From Trichomonas vaginalis G3 (Eukaryota > Parabasalia > Trichomonadida > Trichomonadidae), in the NCBI RefSeq assembly GCF_026262505.1, contig NC_067204.1, positions 11,984,522 to 12,048,521 of the forward strand: 64,000 nucleotides of DNA. The letters run 5' to 3'. The notes under the pieces are model-generated. The model saw only the letters and a list, made by a program, of their open reading frames with translations. It was not told the DNA's origin and made no database searches. The position numbers were made by a program, and so were the translations under genes. This document shows, in pieces, positions 17,752 to 28,341 of this stretch (position 1 is the stretch's first letter; each line of letters begins with the position of its first letter).

Positions 17752-18825
17752 TTATAACTCTTTTTCTTGACTTTCCACAACAGCTGCTCTAACGGCGTCA
17801 TAGGCACTTTGAACTGCCTGTCTCGTTGCTGCATCTGTTATTTTCGTCATATTTTGTGCTACTTCTCTTAACTCTTTGTCGAAACCTTCAGACTTCAGTT
17901 TCTTTCCAGATGAGAAGTCGTTCACTAGTTTCACCTTACTATGAAGAGCTTCGAAGGCATTCTTAAAGTCAGCATTCATTAAAGCTTCATTTGAACTGTC
18001 TTCATCCGCTTGTATTTTTGTCCTTATTGACCCTATAAGTTGGGCTGCTTTAGCGTTGGCTTGGGCATCTAACCAGTCATTATTAGCTTTTATAATATCT
18101 GCGCTTTTCATTGCCTTTTGCATGGCTGCGTCGTTATTTTTACTTTCTTGTGCTAAGTTTTCATACTGTACGGTTTGGTTTTGCAACTGTAAAAGTTTTT
18201 CTGCCTTTACATTTGCTTCAACTTCTTTTTTATCCTCATCGCTATCCATATATGTCTTCATGGCTTTTTGTTTTATCTCTTCATCTTTCAGTACTTTATA
18301 TTGAGTAGTATGGTTTTTCAAATTTATAACATCTTGTTCCATTTTTGCTACTTCTGCTGCTTTTTCTGACACTTTTTTCGCATATTCCTCTGTACTTAGT
18401 TCTTTCAGTTGTTCTTCTTTCTTCTTTTTCTCTACGTTTAACTCATTGAGTTTCTTTGTGTGTCTGTCATATTCTAGTTTCTTTTCGTTTTCACTTATTT
18501 GCTTCTGTATGTCTATGTTTGACTTTTTGACATCTGTTATTTGATTTTTGAGTGAACTCAAATTCATTTGACTTTGAGGGTTATAAGCTGTTCCGTCTGC
18601 AGCTCCACCATAGCCTGCCATTTTCGCTAAAAGTGCCGCTCTTAAACCTCCACTCTGTGCACCAATAACTCGGTTTAAAAGCATAGGGTTGCTTGACATT
18701 TGTTGCAACATAGTGGGGTCATTCATCATTTGTTGTTGCAACTGTTGTTGTGGTGTCAGTTTTACTATTGGATGTTTCAATGCTCCCTTCCTCTTACGTA
18801 TATTCTTACGTAGCTTACGTGGCAT
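17752..18825 (-). CDS. Coiled-coil protein at the element end, 357 aa
   Basis: The protein begins with a very basic segment (MPRKLRKNIRKRKGALKHP). A Gln/Met-rich low-complexity stretch and a glycine-rich patch (GGLRAALLAKMAGYGGAADG) follow. A long coiled coil of about 250 residues rich in Lys, Glu and Ala comes after that. It resembles structural or DNA-condensing proteins in shape, but no family can be named. It is the outermost gene at this end in both copies. The start lies about 10 bases from the terminal region. Confidence 0.7.
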   Translation of the reverse strand: MPRKLRKNIRKRKGALKHPIVKLTPQQQLQQQMMNDPTMLQQMSSNPMLLNRVIGAQSGGLRAALLAKMAGYGGAADGTAYNPQSQMNLSSLKNQITDVKKSNIDIQKQISENEKKLEYDRHTKKLNELNVEKKKKEEQLKELSTEEYAKKVSEKAAEVAKMEQDVINLKNHTTQYKVLKDEEIKQKAMKTYMDSDEDKKEVEANVKAEKLLQLQNQTVQYENLAQESKNNDAAMQKAMKSADIIKANNDWLDAQANAKAAQLIGSIRTKIQADEDSSNEALMNADFKNAFEALHSKVKLVNDFSSGKKLKSEGFDKELREVAQNMTKITDAATRQAVQSAYDAVRAAVVESQEKEL

Positions 18826-18839
18826 TTTAAGTGAAGTTA

Positions 18840-19150
18840 AAAAGCGGTTTTTGACAGATGTTTATATGACACTTTTTGTTCAGCACAAAAAACTACTCGG
18901 TCAAAGTGTTGTCAGTTTTGTAAAATAACCGTCCTATCTCATTCTATAAGGGAGAAAAGGCTTCTCAAAGTATACTTCCTTGGAACGCCTGTAACTTTTC
19001 CTGTAGCGACGATAGACCCTTACTTGTCCGGACAAAGTTATACTATTTTGAGCGCTCTACAAAAAAGTCACCGGCTGGCTCGTCCTCAGAAATTTTTTAT
19101 GGGCTAGAGGGCGCAACGCGCCTGGAAGCCCCACTTGCCTTGCCTTACCT
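18840..19150. repeat. Terminal region of Polinton copy A
   Basis: Blocks shared with the copy B terminal repeat appear in the same order. They are TTTTTGACAGATGTTTATAT, then GTAGCGACGATAGACCCTTA, then GGGCTAGAGG and CTGGAAGCCCC. Between them the sequence is different from copy B: the triple 8-bp repeat GGTCCCTC is missing and about 50 bp of G+C-richer sequence is inserted. The outermost bases run CTTGCCTTGCCTTACCTT and differ from the A-tract end of copy B. The other end is outside the window, so inverted pairing cannot be tested here. Confidence 0.7.
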
Positions 19151-19231
19151 TCTCTAGAATAAAATATCCAATATGCAATTTATTGTATTCTCCAAGATTT
19201 TTAAGAGACTTCTTACGAAATTTGATAGTTG
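19151..19231. other. Short AT-rich host flank
   Basis: About 80 bases lie between the Polinton end and the TTAA-flanked element. No gene, RNA or repeat was recognised here. Confidence 0.5.
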
Positions 19232-19235
19232 TTAA

Positions 19236-20273
19236 GGGTGCGCCCGGGAGGATCATGTAAACTTCAGAATTTAGAACCTTAATTTTTAAGCAATAATTTG
19301 GTACCTAAATAGGTAGGAAAACTCTAAAAATATCAAAAAATACAACTTGGCTCCATAATAATCCTGTCGTGGTGGCTGTTTGTATCCCCTAGTATTTTCC
19401 TCTTGAATCTCTTTTTCTGTCGAAATTAAATTCAAATCTCAGAAGTAGAAGTGAATAATCGACTTATTACTGCTATTATACGAATAAATAAATTCATTAT
19501 ATTATTTTTATTTACATAATATCTGTTTGAAGTCCATAATTCTATAAATTTTTCTTCAAAAACATTACAATCTTGATAGTTTTGATACTGTTTAATAGGT
19601 TTTTGGCACCTTATTTAGTATTTACTACGTATAGAGTCGATCTGAACTTAATTTTCGGAAATTTAAAATATTTATTATAAGTAAAATCTGATTTGAAATT
19701 TATGTTTAACTACTCATATCTTGCATTATCCTGAGTAGCTTTTGTAAAAATTCATCAAAAAAGATTTTAACGTGCTTTAATTTTTATTTTTTAAAATAAT
19801 GCATATTATTATATAACTAGCATATTTACAAATTTTACTGCTTTCAAAAATTTAATCCTCCTCTCAAATAAACGTACATCCGGGTGGCCTGTTTTTTGCA
19901 AAAAATAAAATTTCATTTTTTATGCTTAAAAAGTCAGAATTTTTATTTGCTTCTGGGATATATGATGGCTATATCAGATGCCCATTCTTTTTGATACTCA
20001 ACATTAAACATAAAACTTAGCCGTTAAGGCTCTTCTGAAAATATTTTTTTTCCGAAAAATTTTCGAAAAAAATCAAAAAATTTAAAAATCCCCGAATCTG
20101 CAGGGATTTTAAAAAATTCTTTTTAGTAAAACTTAAGGATATTGTATCAGATATATTGGTATGGGCAAATTCAATTTTAATCCAATATTCATCGAGATAT
20201 TAAGTTAACGAAGCTTTCAAAATTGAGAGGGTAATCCTCCTCCTCTCAAATAAACGTACATGCTGGTGCACCC
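19236..20273. mobile_element. Candidate non-autonomous TTAA element, 1038 bp
   Basis: The left end GGGTGCGCC and the right end GGTGCACCC are short inverted repeats, each flanked outside by TTAA (19232-19235 and 20274-20277). Weaker matches continue inward (CATGTAAAC against GTTTATTT/GTACATG-type sequence). A sub-terminal motif CTCTCAAATAAACGTACAT near the right end recurs internally at about 19862-19882. There is no coding capacity. TTAA target duplication is known for piggyBac and Kolobok elements, and G-rich ends fit Kolobok somewhat better. Family assignment is inference. Confidence 0.45.
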
Positions 20274-20277
20274 TTAA

Positions 20278-20912
20278 GAACCACCATTTCGTAAAATGGT
20301 TTATTGAATATAAAATAATTCTGTAGTGATCCATTTTCATTATACTATTTTCAGTCAAATCCTCAAAAGTAAGATTTCAAATCTATTATTTACCTGAGAA
20401 ACAGGATATTACATAATAAACTATAATCACGTAAGCTGAGAATATTATAGTTTCATTCAAAAGCATCTATTATACTTAAATTTGAAATTCAAATTATGAA
20501 TATTGATATTTACTTATATTTGAAATTAAATTTGATATATAAATCATAATGTGATAATTAATTGATAAAAATTATGGAAATTAAAACGTAATTCACAAAT
20601 CTTTTTATTCTTTTAGTAACTTTTCAAACTAAGATCATATCATTCATATTTGGAGCCTACTGATTCTATTTATCTTATTTATTTGGAAATCTGTCGTTTA
20701 GATTCTTCGTGGGACTACCTTTGTTTCATCGTAATTGACACTAAAAAATTTTGGTTTTTTCAAGGTTTTAGACAATGTCAAAAAGTTTACATCGAGGTTC
20801 TCAATTTTCCACTCAAACAACAGCTTTTTAAAAAAACGTTCAATTTTTCATCTACCTTAATCAAAACATATATTTTTATTTTATACAAAACATTTATAAA
20901 TTATTTATTTTT
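20278..20912. other. AT-rich stretch without a recognised gene
   Basis: This sequence lies between the TTAA element and the 3' end of the MULE transposase relic. It is AT-rich, and short open frames here show no protein-like composition. It may contain one end of the MULE, but no convincing inverted partner was found by eye. Confidence 0.4.
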
Positions 20913-23233
20913 TTATGCACTCAGTAAATTGTCCATGTATTCCTTAAATCCTTCAAAATCGTTTGGAATATCTGGATTTGTTGAAATACAGAAACTAATT
21001 GCTTCGTCATTATTAAAATGACACAATTCCTTCAATATACATCTTAATGCTCTTATCATAGAAGATGAAGCATCTTGTGGAAACTCAATTGGTTTTTCGA
21101 ATGTTTCCTGATTTATTCTATGATATTTTTTTCTTTCGAATGACTCTCCTGTAATTGTGGAAGTTTTCATTTCGCGTTCAATGAAGGTGCTTGAAATTAT
21201 ATCATCAATTGTTAAACCTGCAATCGGCGGGGGACCTGCTAATTCTGGTGCGTCAAATTTAAATTTCAAAATTTGGTGGTTGCATACGAGTTCTTTCCCA
21301 AATTTCATTTTTCTTGAATTTAACATTTCTTTCGTGCATTTGCATGGACCTTGTGGAATGTTCATTTTCATGGCTCGGTAATATTCTTCCATTATTGCAT
21401 GATTTGGTGGGTTTAAAATATGTAATAATCTCTCCTTTGAATAATTCATCAAAATAGAAACTTTTTCTCTTAAAGTGGTTGCACCGTTTTCCTTTATTCG
21501 CTTATTAACGACCGAGTGAAACGACTCGGTATGGTTCGAGCATGTTATTTTATGAGGACGGTTGAACATGCCTAATGCATTTGGGGAGTTATTCAACTCT
21601 TCCCATGCTGCTCTCTGACCAGGTTTAAGATTCATCTTCTTTACAAAAGGGTCAAAGGCATTAAATCTACTCATATATTCTGCATAAGTGCTTGAATATA
21701 CTACCAAACTTGCCAAATGCATTACGGTTGTATCGGCTCCCAATCTGTTGAAGAAATGCCTATAGCATTCTAATTGATCTAGCATGATGTTTTGCGAAAC
21801 TGAAATAATACCTTTGCCATGATCAGATAAGAGTTGCTTATTTTTAATCAAATCTGATCTATGAAAACAATAATTCAAATTCTTAATTATTACACTATAT
21901 GCAGAACTATTTTCACTGGGACCAATATAAATGGAAATTGGAAAACCCATATTGCCATAAATTGATTGAACATCTATGTAAATAAATGGTTTCAATTTAA
22001 AGCTAGCATCCATTTCAAAAAGAGGGAATTCTGAAAAAAATTTGATAGCCCCATTGCAGACCCACTGGATCCACTCCACGTTCTTTCCTTCGTATGTCAA
22101 ACCTGTTTCCATTTTTGTTAAATGATAAAAGACTTTTCCGCCTAATTCCTTGAAAATATCGGAAATTTCAGTAGAATTCCTATAAGGTTTCTCCTTTTTA
22201 TTATAATATTTTTGATAAGTTTCGTCAGTGATTAATCCTTTTTCTCGAGCACTTTTGAATATTTATATGTTGGAATTGTTTGACTCAAAAATGTAAATAC
22301 AAATTCATCATGCGATTTAATAAAATCTTTTTGAGGGCACAGCATTCTTGGGCGATAAACTGTAGTTGGAAAGAGATTTGGGATGTTTTGAAACTGCAAA
22401 ACTTTAAAAACAGAGAATTTTTGATCCACAAGTTTTATCTTTAAGGCAACGTTAGTGTTGGATTGTCTTGGTTTTGGATTATCTTTTCCAACTTGTGAAT
22501 TGCTTTTGTTATTAATTCCAAAATTTTTGTATTTCAAAATTAATGTATAATGATATTTATCATTATACAATCTGAGTTTATTTGTTTTACAGCTGTGTTT
22601 TAATCCTTGTAGCAAATAATCAAGGAAGGTTAAAATATCTGGTAATCCCCATAAATTACAGCCGTCTAAAAATAATGGGATTGGTTTATGTGAGCTAAAA
22701 TCTGGTGTTTTAACTGAATTGTAATTCAAAAATTTTCCTTCAATGACTAAGGGACGGAGAATGTCTGTTTCATTAGATAGAAATTTATACTCTGGTGTCA
22801 ACCTAAATTCTTTTTGACAATCGGCAAATAAAAGAAGAGGCATTTCATTAGATGCTATTTGTATTAAATTAATATTGTACTTTCGATTCACTTCGTCAAT
22901 ATGATCTGCAAAAACCGAGGCAAGTGAAGGAAGATTGTAAATCACACTATAATATAATAAATCAACTCCTGAACAGTTTCGTAAATCGCCAATAATTGAA
23001 AACATGCAATATTTAACAAGTGGTTCAATAACAGTTTCTCGTTCTCTTGAATTCAGTGTCAAAGTATAAATAGAATCATATTTTTCGATAATGAATGATT
23101 GGTTTTCAAAAACAGCGAGATTCTGATATTCCGACATTGTTAACAATTGATTACTAATCTTGTAAATTTCCAATATTTTGTCTATGCAGTGAGGAGATTC
23201 TACAATGTAAGCAAAATCTAAAGCGCTAAACAT
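20913..23233 (-). pseudogene. MULE (Mutator-like) transposase relic
   Basis: The downstream half (from 22112) contains FEMDASFKLKPFIYIDVQS, a later LLSDHGKGI block and CSNHTESFHSVVNKRIKE, which together match the DDE domain of MULE transposases. Cysteines and histidines near GPCKCTKEM and ELVCNH fit the CHC-type tail. The upstream part (22232-23233, start MFSALDFAYIVESPH) holds an unrecognised N-terminal region and a FAR1/FLYWCH-like section near its end. The two parts are in different frames. The match to the family resumes near SAREKGLITDETYQKYYNKK at about 22145-22250, so one frame change lies close to 22235. Trichomonads are known to carry many MULEs. Confidence 0.75.
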
Positions 23234-23257
23234 TGTTGCTTTAAATATATTACCACA

Positions 23258-25316
23258 TTATTTATGCTTCAATGAAAAGTTTATGATTTTATTTTTTGGA
23301 AAAGAGCTGAGTTCAATTTCATCATCGAAAAAAATAGCCTTCATAATTTGAAGTTCGTTAAAAGTTAATTTCATCGCTCCATCAAATATACACGAAATGA
23401 TTTCTCTAAAATGCAATTTAACCTTTTCTGTTGTTAGTTCACCATTGCAATTATCCATACATGATTTGAATAAAGACTTGAATCTTTTGTCTAGATCTCT
23501 TTGAGGATATAAATTCACTACATTTTGCATTTTTGAGTAACATTTCATGATATTCAAAAAATATTTAGGTTTTCTAAATGTGTAACTGACAAATATAGAT
23601 GACAATAAATCTAATATTTCGTAGTTCGTGCAAAACTCACGTATTAATTGATTAATATCACAACGACTAATTAATAGAAAAACCTCCTTTTCAAAGTAAT
23701 TAAATTTATCAAATCGATCATGATCAGAATTATTGTATTGACTGGATGAGAATTTCCTATCGAGTTGAATATAAATTTGATTCTCACAAATAAGATTTGA
23801 TTTGAAGCTAATTCTGTTCAGATTATTCATTTCTTTTAATATTAAAAAATTTGAGATTTGATTGATATTTACATTTAGCTCAATTAAGTTGCTAAGATCA
23901 GTAAAATTGATTGGAAATTCCTTAATCATATTTTGACTGACATCATGTTTTTTTGGATTTTGAAACAATGTAATGTCAGGAAAACATGTAAGGCAGCAGT
24001 TTGAAACATAAAGTTCCTCCAATGATTCAAATTTTTGAGCTTCCGTCCATATTAATTTGGTATGACTGAGATTTAAAACTTTAATATTTGTCATATGAGA
24101 AAGATTTTTCATCGATATTGTCAAATTATTGAATGATAAATCTAGATAACAGATGTTAGTTGCACATTGAATAAAGTTTAAATCTGTTAAAATGTTACTT
24201 GATAAATCCAAGTAAACTGTATTTGAGAAATTACAGTTGTGAATTGTTTCGATCATATTGTGGGCTAAATTTACATAAGCCAACGATTTCAAATCTTTAA
24301 TATTGCAATTATTTAATGTTAATAAGGATAAGTTTTTGAAAAAAGATAAATCAAAATTGATAGAAACATTTTCTAAGTTAATTGCATTTATGGTATCAGG
24401 ATGATATTTATAAAAATCTTCATATTTTGAAATTTGAAAAAAGTGAGAATCATTTACCAGTTGAATTATTTGATCTGAAAATATAGTACAAATATCATCA
24501 TATAATTCCTTATCATTTGCCAATATGGAATTAAAGATGATAGTTTGGAAAGAGTCATTAGAAAGTACGTCAGAATTGTATATTATTGTTATTAAAAAGA
24601 AAATCGAAATCGGTTTTAAAAGAAGATGGCTTGAGATATGACGTGGCAATATGATTTTGATGATATTTTATTGACAGTTTTAGCAAATCATTCAATTCAA
24701 ATCTAATTGTGAATAATTCGTTAATATAATCAACAATATCTGCATTATCTCCTAAGATTGCTTTTTCTAATGTTGAATCTGTCGGTTAACACAGATTTAA
24801 TGAGATCATGTGAAAAAATTTAGTGGCATCTCCGATAGCCGCAAAATTATTCAAAATTGGTAAACATATGGATTGATTGGGTGTAAGTGGAATTGGTTCT
24901 TCCTTGTAATCTTTCTGATATTGCTCAAGTTTTTTGGAAAAACCGTTGAAATGATTCTGGAAGGTGTTAGATAATAATTCAACTAATTTGTAATATAATT
25001 TTTGCCGTGTAAACCGAGTACAAAAGGATTTTTTGATGGTGGATTTGCAATACCTCATATAGTAATCATTATTTCCAATAATACTGATTAGATGTTCAGA
25101 GGATTCAAGAAGAGTTTCATCATTAAGATCCCATATTAAACCTTCAACTTGTGAAAGTGTAGAGATGAATTCATCGAATTTCATATGATTAATGATTTTT
25201 TTTTGATCGTCTTGGATAAAAGTATATTTTGAGAAGTTTACATTGTAAATGTATTCCACAGACACCAAAGAGATGCGGAGGCAATGTTTCAGAGAATGAC
25301 ACATAGCGTACAGCAA
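23258..25316 (-). pseudogene. Leucine-rich-repeat surface/intracellular protein gene, host family, broken
   Basis: From about 24500 to 23800 the product has leucine-rich repeats of the BspA-like or SDS22-like sort (VYLDLSSNILTDLNFIQC, ICYLDLSFNNLTISMKNLS). The segment 24786-25316 is an N-terminal helical domain of the type found before ankyrin repeats in trichomonad proteins (MKFDEFISTLSQVEGL). An in-frame TAA at about 24787 separates the N-terminal domain from a continuation beginning PTDSTLEKAILGDNADIVDY. A frame change near 24600-24650 precedes the LRR part. Large LRR and ankyrin families are typical of Trichomonas. The gene ends 25 bases before the MULE frame starts. Confidence 0.65.
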
Positions 25317-25741
25317 ATGTGCACATTACACTCTTTTCGGAAAAACCTCTTCAATCTTAATGCCTACCAGAATGGCAACTACAAGTGAGGCAAAAGAGCA
25401 TAGGGCACTCTTATCGGTAAAATGTTTCGAAATCAAATAAGATTGCGGAACAATTTAATTCTGGTGAAAGGCACAACCACTCTCTACCAAAATGTTTAAA
25501 CCATATATTCGAGATTTATTCGAATTTCTAATTTTTCGCTATAAGTCATAAAACTTAATGGGATCTTACTGAATTCATTAATACATATACTACAAACATA
25601 TGTTACTTATAGTAAACACATATTTATTATGATTTTAATAAAATTTAGTTTATATCTTTTTCAATATATAGTATTTATGCAGCATCATATGGTGTTTTCT
25701 CTTCCCTATCTGTCATATGTTATTATGAGAGTGTATAAAAA
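25317..25741. other. Intergenic stretch, no gene recognised
   Basis: This is AT-rich sequence upstream of the LRR relic. Short G+C-richer islands occur (for example around 25380, GAGCATAGGGCACTC) and recall GGGCACCCTTAAG at 26619. No gene or clear repeat boundary could be supported. Confidence 0.4.
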
Positions 25742-25782
25742 TTTTGCATGTTTTTCGTCTTTGAGACGGAAAACATGCAAAA
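25742..25782. repeat. 19-bp stem hairpin
   Basis: TTTTGCATGTTTTTCGTCT and AGACGGAAAACATGCAAAA form a 19-bp stem with a single mismatch around a TTG loop. It stands alone, followed by a short G+C-richer segment. It could be a terminus or relic of a small transposon, or an RNA hairpin; nothing distinguishes these. Confidence 0.55.
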
Positions 25783-26011
25783 AAACGAAAGATGCGTGGT
25801 TGAGCCTGCATCGGTAGTGGTGCATGGGTTGATATGTGTTGCGCCTCAATTTTGAGATTTTGTCAAAAGATGAATAAAATTAAGAAAGAATTATAAGATA
25901 AGAAAGGAGATATAATGTGATTTAAGTTATATGAATATTTATAAGATAGTATATAATTTAGATTAGAAGAAATATGATAAAAAATTTAGAATTATTTAAG
26001 ATGTAAGGAAG

Positions 26012-26470
26012 TTTCTCGACAGAGGCAACTTTCATATTGAATGTTGCCTCTGTCGAGATGTATGTGACAGGCAAAGTGCAATCACCTATCAATATTGCAC
26101 TTTGCCTGTCAAAAGTTCTTCGCATCTCTTGAGGTGTGAGGAAGTTTCTCGACAGAGGCAACTTTCATATCAAATGTTGCCTCTGTCGAGATGTATGTGA
26201 CAGGCAAAGTGCAATCACCTATCAATATTGCACTTTGCCTGTCAAAAGTTCTTCGCATCTCTTGAGGTGTGAGGAAGTTTCTCGACAGAGGCAACTTTCA
26301 TATCAAATGTTGCCTCTGTCGAGATGTATGTGACAGGCAAAGTGCAATCACCTATCAATATTGCACTTTACCTGTCAAAAGTTCTTCGCATCTCTTGAGG
26401 TGTGAGGAAGTTTCTCGACAGAGGCAACATTTGATATGAAAGTTGCCTCTGTCGAGATGTATGTGAACGT
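26012..26470. repeat. 133-bp tandem array built of two long hairpins
   Basis: Units start at 26012, 26145, 26278 and 26411: three full copies and one partial. Each unit holds two inverted repeats. One is TCTCGACAGAGGCAAC with its complement around a 13-base loop. The other is TGACAGGCAAAGTGCAAT with its complement. Copies differ by only a few bases. In the last, partial unit the loop of the first hairpin is in reverse orientation. Open frames through the array are by-products of the repeat. Confidence 0.9.
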
Positions 26471-26686
26471 CTGTTCTTTTTATAATTTCTTATATTATTT
26501 GAAATTGTAAGATATGAGTTAATCATTATTAATTTTTAAACCTTGAATTATCCAGATTCTAGTTCTCAATATAATAGCCTTAAAAGTGCTTTTCTGAGGG
26601 TGGTTTATCATCTATAGGGCACCCTTAAGATCTCAAGATTTACTATCTATTTTATTTATTATATAATTAGACTAAATTAAAGTGTG

Positions 26687-26901
26687 AATTCTGAATAATC
26701 GTTCTACGAAGAACGAATCAGAGTGCTACTATTCTCTGACTAAGCTAGTGACTTACGGCTGTCTTTAGCATAGTGAGTAAAGTAGAATAGGCTCGGCTTA
26801 AATTCTGAATAATCGTTCTACGAAGAGCGATTCAGAGTGCTACTATTCTCTGACTAAGCTGGTTACTTACGGCTGTCTTTAGCATAGTGAGTAAAGTAGA
26901 A
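26687..26901. repeat. 114-bp tandem duplication
   Basis: Two copies of a 114-bp unit (26687-26800 and 26801-26901, the second slightly shorter) begin AATTCTGAATAATCGTTCTA. They contain the small hairpin TCGTTCTACGAAGAACGA and end with TAGCATAGTGAGTAAAGTAG. Differences are few, so the duplication is recent. It is not coding and no RNA family is recognised. Confidence 0.85.
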
Positions 26902-26944
26902 ACTAATCCTAATCATTAAAATAATGAATAAACCGTTTTTTCGG

Positions 26945-26990
26945 TTGGCGGGAAATTTTGAAAGGAATATAAAAATAATTTGGCGGGGAA
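26945..26990 (+). promoter_or_regulatory. Pair of E2F-like motifs
   Basis: TTGGCGGGAAA at 26945 and TTTGGCGGGGAA at 26979 are both close to the classical E2F/DP site TTTSSCGC, about 34 bases apart. A similar motif lies before the RPB5 gene (58992-58999). No gene follows before the Polinton at 28071, so this may be an orphan promoter. Confidence 0.3.
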
Positions 26991-28065
26991 TAAATGTTGG
27001 GTTTTAAACTAATAAGTAATAACAACCAATATGTATAGACTTTATATATTATGTTTTTTTAGATAATTAAGCATTTTTGTGCAACTTGTCCACAAAAGTG
27101 AGCCAGCCCTTACTGTGTCAACATAGTTTTGATAGGATCAACCATAGTCATCCAATGTAAATCAATGGATCTGGTTCAATTCTTGTGGATATTCATGAAC
27201 AGGTATATAATTTGTTAATTTTGATTTCAAACTTAACTGATACTATGGGGTGATAAGATAAAATACTAGCATATATTGCATGTATATTATGATTAAGTAT
27301 TCAAAAAGAAATCAATACATAGATAATAAAGAATTTTAAAAGGTGACCAAACTATTTTTTGAAAGTCCGCCATAACTTTAATGGTACTATTTCAGCGTGT
27401 ACAATGAATACAAAAATTCTAAGAGTGCCACATAAAATAGTACTTTAGACTTGAGTTAATGCTACCAAGCAAATGTTAAAAAGATGACTTTAGTGTTTTG
27501 ATAATCAAAGATTAAAATCATTATTGTCTAAATCAATAATCATAACGACAGAAGTTAATGTTTTTTCATAAGTGCTTTAAATCCACTTTTAAAAGTATAC
27601 CTCAAAAATCAAAATATCAAAAAAAAATTGGCCGATAGGTTTGGCTTTAATTTTTGTCTGCTTTTATGATTTGATATGGATGTTATAATTTTAAAAGTTG
27701 AGCCAAATTCACCAATAGATTTTTGAGATTTGCAAATACTCAATAATTTTCAGCGTGTTATCTTTTATTAAAAGAACTATTTGGTTTCAGTATCATATAA
27801 ATTGATATTTACTTTCTATTTGAACCTTCATTTAGCTAATGATTTAGTAATACAGATTTCATCTAATCCTTATAAGAGAATTTTGAATTTGTTATAATAA
27901 AAAAACAAACAGATATAGCTTACACTTCTATAATAAAGATACCTTTTATAGAAATCAGTATGAAATATGTTTTTTGACACGTAAAGCTCTCAATTCATTA
28001 TAACATGTTTGTCGATTTTTATATATTTTTCGCTTTCATTATCTATGATATTAAAAATTATGTCA
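26991..28065. other. AT-rich intergenic stretch, nothing recognised
   Basis: There are about 1.1 kb of AT-rich sequence before the insertion point of Polinton copy B. No open frame of note, RNA signature or repeat was seen. Confidence 0.5.
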
Positions 28066-28070
28066 TCAGA
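28066..28070. repeat. Candidate target duplication TCAGA, left
   Basis: TCAGA here and at 52885-52889 directly flanks the A-tract/T-tract ends of copy B. Polintons make 5-6 bp duplications, so this fits. The homopolymer at the ends makes the exact border uncertain by a base or two. Confidence 0.5.
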
Positions 28071-28319
28071 AAAAAAAGGTATTGGGGCTTCCAGGGCTGC
28101 GCCCCTCTAGCCCCCTGAAGATGTTTAGTATAACAAGTAAGGGTCTATCGTCGCTACGTCACCAGGTCCCTCGGTCCCTCGGTCCCTCGGTTAAACCAAC
28201 TTCTCTGAAAAAATGAGACAACATGACATTTTGACAACAGTCCAGGAAGTCTTAACAAGATAGAATATGAGAGAGGTCCTATAAACCGGAGAAAGTCTCA
28301 TATAAACATCTGTCAAAAG
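28071..28319 (+). repeat. Left terminal inverted repeat of copy B
   Basis: From the outside in, this holds an A-tract, GGTATTGGGGCTTCCAGGGC, TAACAAGTAAGGGTCTATCG, the 8-bp unit GGTCCCTC three times, AACATGACATTTTGACAACA, a 45-bp block shared with the methyltransferase gene (28257-28301), and AAACATCTGTCAAAA. It is nearly identical to the right repeat in reverse complement, except for A-tract length (8 against about 25). Confidence 0.92.
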
Positions 28320-28341
28320 CCGCTTTTTAACTTCACTTAAA

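Larger units (their letters stand above)
1..19150. mobile_element. Polinton/Maverick copy A (left part cut by window, broken)
   Basis: This is a large self-synthesising DNA element of the Polinton/Maverick family. It carries a retroviral-type integrase, a protein-primed family B polymerase, an SF3-type helicase, a packaging ATPase and capsid-type genes in a compact two-strand layout. Only the part from the integrase to one end is in view. That end (about 18840-19150) shares blocks with the terminal repeat of copy B but is otherwise rearranged. Its exact boundary is uncertain by tens of bases. Shared genes are about 90-95 percent identical to copy B by eye, which suggests a fairly recent common source. 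The copy is broken, with roughly a dozen or more interruptions in the visible part. Confidence 0.93.

Noticed and set aside
20650-21021. 123-codon frame antisense to the MULE 3' end
   Set aside because: It overlaps the transposase coding strand and has AT-driven composition (Phe, Ile, Tyr, Lys).
25629-25817. 62-codon hydrophobic frame
   Set aside because: It runs through the 19-bp hairpin and AT-rich sequence, with no support as a gene.
25958-26333. Small frames in the 133-bp array
   Set aside because: They are by-products of the tandem hairpin repeat and repeat the same peptide in both directions.
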